Position numbers and translations under genes: made by a program
Assembly (NCBI GenBank): GCA_021464245.1
Contig: JADCRB010000064.1
Coordinates: 1,526,718 to 1,590,717 of the forward strand
Direction: 5' to 3'
Source: Carallia brachiata
Taxonomy: Eukaryota; Streptophyta; Magnoliopsida; Malpighiales; Rhizophoraceae
Length of the DNA: 64,000 nt
The notes under the pieces: generated by a model
What the model saw: the letters and a program-made list of their open reading frames with translations, nothing else
What the model was told of the DNA's origin: nothing
Databases searched by the model: none
In this document: positions 60,001 to 64,000 of the stretch, piece by piece
How the letters are laid out: every line of letters starts with the position of its first letter
Position numbering within the stretch: the stretch's first letter is position 1

Positions 60001-62084
60001 TAATCCTAAATTGGCAAACAATCCAATTAGTCACTTGGTTAGCCGATCACTTGATAACAACACAAACACATTTTTTTTTTTAAAACTACACAAGCACAAT
60101 TTATGTTGTTATCAAGCCATCTGTAACTAAGTAGCTGGTTGGGTTGCTTGTTAGTCTAGAGTTAGAATTGTTGAAAAATAATTAATAAATTATATATATA
60201 ATATGAAATACAAGATGCCTTATATGATATTGGAACAAAAATAAATTAAAAAAAGGATATCATGTTTGAAGCATACATAGCACTGTTCTTAAAAATAATT
60301 TCTGTCCTGTAGACAAGTAATTTCAGTGCAGTAAATTGTAAATACTATCTTCTTAAAATATGATAGACATTTTTACTAATGTGCACTTTAAATAGTGAGG
60401 TGACACAAACAACTATTTTTAAATTAACCTAGCATTATAAGCCTTTTACAAATAGAGAATAACCACAAAGTCCTCTTATGGTCTCTCTTGAGAGATCACC
60501 TTTATATAACAAGCCTAATTTTATTACTCATAAGTATGAATTATGTCAAATAAATGTTTTATAAATTGTAACAGTTAGTAACGACTAAACACATAAAGGC
60601 ATATAACAGTTAGTTAACAACTAAATAATAGTTAGTTCAATAATTATAAAACGGTTAGTCCAACAATTATATTACGACTAATTTGACTAATTTTTACGTC
60701 TGATAATTAACCTTTTAAAACGTAATAATAATTTACAACAAGAGTCTGTCGTATGAATCGGATAGCCAACCCCCTACACCGCTTGTAATTGTAAATATGC
60801 CTTGTATTGACCATTCTTGATAATGAAGAGGAATACGATTCCAATAAATAAAATAAAACATGATATAAATAGATATGTAATTAATTTGAAGATATATAAC
60901 AATTTATATAATTGTTTATTTTTCTTTTTATGAATTTAACAAACAATTTTTTTACTGTATAAATACATATGTTGTAATATTACTCTGCTCTTTAGAATTT
61001 CCTAGTATATGCATCAAAACTTAGTCTAGTACAGAAAATGCATGCAAAAATATAAAATAAAGATTAAAAGTAATCTCCAACGCTGACGTACCTTTTGAAT
61101 AAGAAAAGACAATTATCTATTTTTACACGATTGTGACGAGGATACCGGATTGTCTTTACACGATTGTGGCAATTATCCGTTTGCACCCCAAGGAGTCCAT
61201 ATTGACAACAGGGTCAGAATTTCAGAGTTACAGGGCAAAGGTCCATGGATTGAAAGAGAGACACAGAGGTAAACTAAGTTAATTATTATATATATTTTTT
61301 TATTACATATTAATTTTAATAATTTTATATATCATAAACTTTTAAATAAAAAAATATATAAAAATTTATAAAATTTACAACTAAAAATTATATATAACAA
61401 ACTTATAAATGATATCTACAATACATAATTTGATCCACACACATAATTAATCTCCTCTCAGACTATTAATCTTTTCTCGAGTTTCAGAAACCAAAAGGAG
61501 GATGGTGGGTCCACGGTGGCGGAGGAGATGATTGTGTAGGTCCTGCATTCCAGCAAGAATCTGTTAGTGAGAGTGCAGTTTATAATTTATAATTTACTGT
61601 AACATTTTTTACCCTTGGAAATTTTGTTTATTCGTTAAATGAGTCCTGAGTGTAGTTTATTCCAGCAAGAATCTCTGAGATGTTTTGCCATTTCGTCTTG
61701 CAATTTTTTCTTTTTTGACTAACAAGAAATCAAAGGCTTAAATTTTAAGCCAACAGGATACCAAAAAAAAAAAAAAAAAGCAAAAAGAACCAATTTGTGA
61801 TGAGATCAAAACTGATTGGATGAAGATGGTAAATCGAGTATAAGAAAACAAGAAGAGTTAGGAAGTGAGACATTTTTTTCTTTTGGTTTCGTAGACAGTG
61901 CAAAATAAGTAACTTTATCTATTCTCATAAATCTCTTACTTTTCTTCTCATCAATATTCGAATTGAGAATCTTACTTTCTAATGCTTCCTGGATGCTTGT
62001 CTTCTGCAAAATAAATATTATTAATTTAGTAGATAAAACTGAAAATTTTTATGTTAAAGAAAAGTGTACCAATAGGTTGATTTT
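57026..62084. repeat. Block C non-coding DNA, second part
   Basis: Matches 14690-17580 in A and 31010-34200 in B in patches. The region 60000-61450 has no partner that I can see and no gene. ATTCCAGCAAGAATCT occurs twice (about 61549 and 61660) against once in block B (33792), so a small local duplication happened in C. Confidence 0.5.
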
Positions 62085-62545
62085 TATTTTTTTTTGGAGA
62101 ACGAAGAGGTGATTTTATTCAGTCAACTGTCCTTACACCATGATCAATAAGGTCAAAAACAAAGCCACGATTGGCCCTGGTAACATGAAAGTCACCTTCT
62201 TGATCTAAAGAGTCTTTGGCAATTGCATGTGCCACTTCATTAGATTGCTTGTTGATATGTTGAAAAGTGCAGGAGAGATCGCTCTAACATTTGCCGCTAG
62301 CATCCCGAAGACAGAATGTTCGTTGGGACTTGATAACACTTCTTGTATTGCCATGAGGCTATCCGATTCCATGGTAATTCGGGTCATACCCATCTCCCTA
62401 GCTCGTTGGCCTTAAAAAACGGAACTTGACAGGCATGTGAATTCTTTGTTTTTTGCTGAAAAGAAACATTTGAGATCTCAATTTACTTATGATTGTTGTG
62501 CACATCGAAATAGTGATTTAATTTAATAAGATAAGAGGTGCGTCT
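62085..62545 (-). mobile_element. 5'-truncated LINE tail with RNase H relic
   Basis: Absent from block B (34180-34210 reads through). On the minus strand the frame MGMTRITMESDSLMAIQEVL (from 62393) and, after a frame change near 62270, NEVAHAIAKDSL match the RNase H-like (RVT_3) domain of plant LINE or Ta11-type proteins: the ESDS acidic motif and the late VAHxxAK block. It ends with a stop near 62116, AATAAA just after, and a run of A (poly-T at 62084-62095 on the plus strand), as expected for a retroposed 3' end. Confidence 0.7.
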
Positions 62546-62652
62546 TTTCACACTGAAAAATGCTTATTACAAATCACCAAAGCTTGCCCTAGAGTGCTTT
62601 ACTAATAAACATCAATAAATGTGCTACACGCGCATTTTTAATATGTTGGTAT

Positions 62653-64000
62653 TTATTCCTTGGCAACCAAATCCGCTAAAGATTTCAAATCTTTAGCAGA
62701 AATACCATGCGGTCCGGCTGCATTCACCACGACCTGCTTCAGGGCACCGACTTCCTCCCTCATTTTCCTGCCATTCTCAGGGTGAAAAACTAGTTCCAAG
62801 CACTTGAGCATGCCAGACTTGGTGATAACTCCACCCTCCAGCACCACACCAATCCCCCAATCCTCGACCATCCTTGCATTCATGTGATTATCCGCCCAAA
62901 CTGGCCTGCATATCATTGGCACCTCACAAAGAATGCTTTCAGCAATGGAATTGAAGCCGCAGTGCGTCACATGCGCACCGATGGCTGTGTGAGCCAAGAC
63001 TTGACTTTGGGGGGCCCACGGAACCACCTTTCCTTGCATTCTAGTTCTCTCGAGAAACCCTTCTGGCAAATACTCCTTATGTTTGTCCTTGAGCGACCAA
63101 AGGAATGGAACACCCGTGGCTTCAAGTGCCTCCGTCAGTGCCACTACCTCTACTTGAGGCGGCAGCAATATGGTTCCAAAGCCTATGTATACAACAGAAT
63201 TAGCTGCCTTTTGACCGTCTAGCCATGGTAAGCATCCGGTCGTGTCTTGACCCTTGGGTGACGGAAGTGGCACCGGGATGGTTAGGAAACCTACGTAGAA
63301 CAGATTCTGAAACTTGGACTTGAGATCATTGGTGAGAAGAGCTGGATTTAGCTCTTCATACGAATTCATCACCACAGCAGATGCCTTGGGTAACCACACC
63401 TGCATTGTTCTTAACAAGGTCAATACTGGTGTATCAGGATAATTTTTATCCCTCAGGAGCATTTCCTGGGACAAGTCCCCTATGCGTATTGCGGATAGAC
63501 CTGGAATCGCTTCCAGGGTTTTGCATTCTGCAGGCTGTCCTCCTTCAGCCTCTTTAGCCTCCGTGTAGATCTGTTGAATCAAATCCATTTGCAAGTGCGC
63601 TGACAAGGCATAGGGCGTAGGTACCCAAAGTCCCACCCAGGGAACATTCATCTCCTCTGCCGTTTTGCCCACTGCAGGCGCCAGCATGGCGTCCGTCATC
63701 AGGCAAGTGACTTTCCTGCCACAGTCATTCACCGCCTCTTCTAACCCACGTTTAATGTTTTCTGGTAAAATGCTGACAAAAAAACCAGCTTCCACTTGGG
63801 GGGGTATTGGCTCATCAGGATCCCCTTTTGGCATGCCATCGTCCACATTGTAGGTTTTGATGTTTGGCAAGCTGCAGTTCTGCACAGATAACAACATGGC
63901 CCTGTTGCAAACTGGAGTACTAATGAAAGAGAACTGCACCCTTGGGAATAGGGCTGCTAGTTTGCCCATCAGGTTGAAGAGAGCAAATGGGTGACTTGTG
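62653..64000 (-). CDS. UGT78-like flavonoid 3-O-glycosyltransferase, 5' end outside the window (block C)
   Basis: Open frame from the right edge (about 10 codons before the Met at 63969; TSHPFALFNL includes the catalytic His region) to the stop at 62653, about 448 codons visible and roughly 20 missing. No intron. It has CLMTDAM with the relay Asp, GFGTILLPPQVE before the sugar-donor domain, and a PSPG box from WAPQSQVLAHTAIGAHVTHC: residue 22 is Phe (not Trp), 32 is Glu where Gly is usual, and 44 is Asn. One residue is missing after the box (MVEDWGIG against MVEEVWGIG in block B). GGVITKSGML and NAAGPHG follow. It is likely functional in reading frame, but the altered donor box makes UDP-glucose use uncertain. 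Closest in the window is the broken copy at 34465-35870. Confidence 0.93.
   Translation of the reverse strand, partial: TSHPFALFNLMGKLAALFPRVQFSFISTPVCNRAMLLSVQNCSLPNIKTYNVDDGMPKGDPDEPIPPQVEAGFFVSILPENIKRGLEEAVNDCGRKVTCLMTDAMLAPAVGKTAEEMNVPWVGLWVPTPYALSAHLQMDLIQQIYTEAKEAEGGQPAECKTLEAIPGLSAIRIGDLSQEMLLRDKNYPDTPVLTLLRTMQVWLPKASAVVMNSYEELNPALLTNDLKSKFQNLFYVGFLTIPVPLPSPKGQDTTGCLPWLDGQKAANSVVYIGFGTILLPPQVEVVALTEALEATGVPFLWSLKDKHKEYLPEGFLERTRMQGKVVPWAPQSQVLAHTAIGAHVTHCGFNSIAESILCEVPMICRPVWADNHMNARMVEDWGIGVVLEGGVITKSGMLKCLELVFHPENGRKMREEVGALKQVVVNAAGPHGISAKDLKSLADLVAKE

Noticed and set aside
1..64000. Search for CRISPR arrays, rRNA, tRNA, phage or bacterial defence genes
   Set aside because: The DNA is plant nuclear. 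The only regular arrays are the minisatellite, the LTR subrepeats and the in-element tandem array, none with the repeat-spacer form. No tRNA cloverleaf was seen by eye, though a tRNAscan run would be decisive.

Overview
The window is a piece of a flowering-plant (eudicot-like) nuclear genome. Genes are sparse, split by introns and separated by AT-rich DNA, and the products are plant-specific: an exostosin-type GT47 glycosyltransferase, a CRM-domain CRS2-associated factor, an ATL RING-H2 ligase, and UGT78-type flavonoid glucosyltransferases. Ty1/copia and Ty3/gypsy retrotransposons fill much of the rest. I see no bacterial-style operon, no tRNA or rRNA gene and no CRISPR array. I cannot name the species.

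Layout. 0.9-4.1 kb (minus): four-exon GT47 exostosin gene, whole except for one apparent 2-base frameshift in exon 3. 5.8-6.6 kb (plus): decayed exon-1 pseudogene of a chloroplast group II intron splicing factor (CAF1/CAF2 type). 10.1-64 kb: a locus built from three related blocks. Block A (10.1-17.64 kb) starts with a full-length but broken ATL42-like gene. Block B (17.65 to about 36 kb) starts with only the last 200 bases of that gene and ends with a UGT78-like gene on the minus strand. Block C (53.7-64 kb and beyond) starts with the 3' half of the ATL gene and ends with a second UGT that runs off the window. The DNA between is recognisably shared, so the blocks are ancient tandem copies of one ATL-to-UGT segment.

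The blocks are cut up by later insertions. Several can be proved by comparison with an empty site in a sister block: a non-autonomous Tat-type LTR element on the minus strand (18502-23787, 5-bp TSD); a copia element (24791-30124, perfect TSD GTTAA); a roughly 1-kb MITE-like element (about 31764-32747); and, in block C, a foldback MITE (about 56760-57025) and a 5'-truncated LINE tail (about 62085-62545). Between B and C lies a 10.1-kb Ty3/gypsy Tat-lineage element (39603-49728, perfect TSD TAGTC). It is related to the element at 18.5 kb but lies in the opposite direction. There is also a solo LTR of that family at 52618-53480 and a fragment resembling a peroxisomal dienoyl-CoA isomerase at about 51.8 kb.

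Likely functional content: the UGT at 62.65-64 kb has an open frame throughout its visible part. The GT47 gene and the 34.5-kb UGT each need one small frame correction, so sequencing error has to be excluded before calling them dead. All transposon genes seen here carry stops or frameshifts.

Most unusual points: (1) both UGT copies have Asn at the sugar-donor position of the PSPG box and have lost its conserved Trp; (2) the gypsy gag-protease frame has ten in-frame stops but no frameshift, and an internal 556-bp duplication shows directly that some came from TGG or CAG codons; (3) the two Tat elements share a non-pol 3' region with a short sense ORF behind a TATA-like sequence and a conserved antisense ORF, and the shorter element has expanded a tandem array there.
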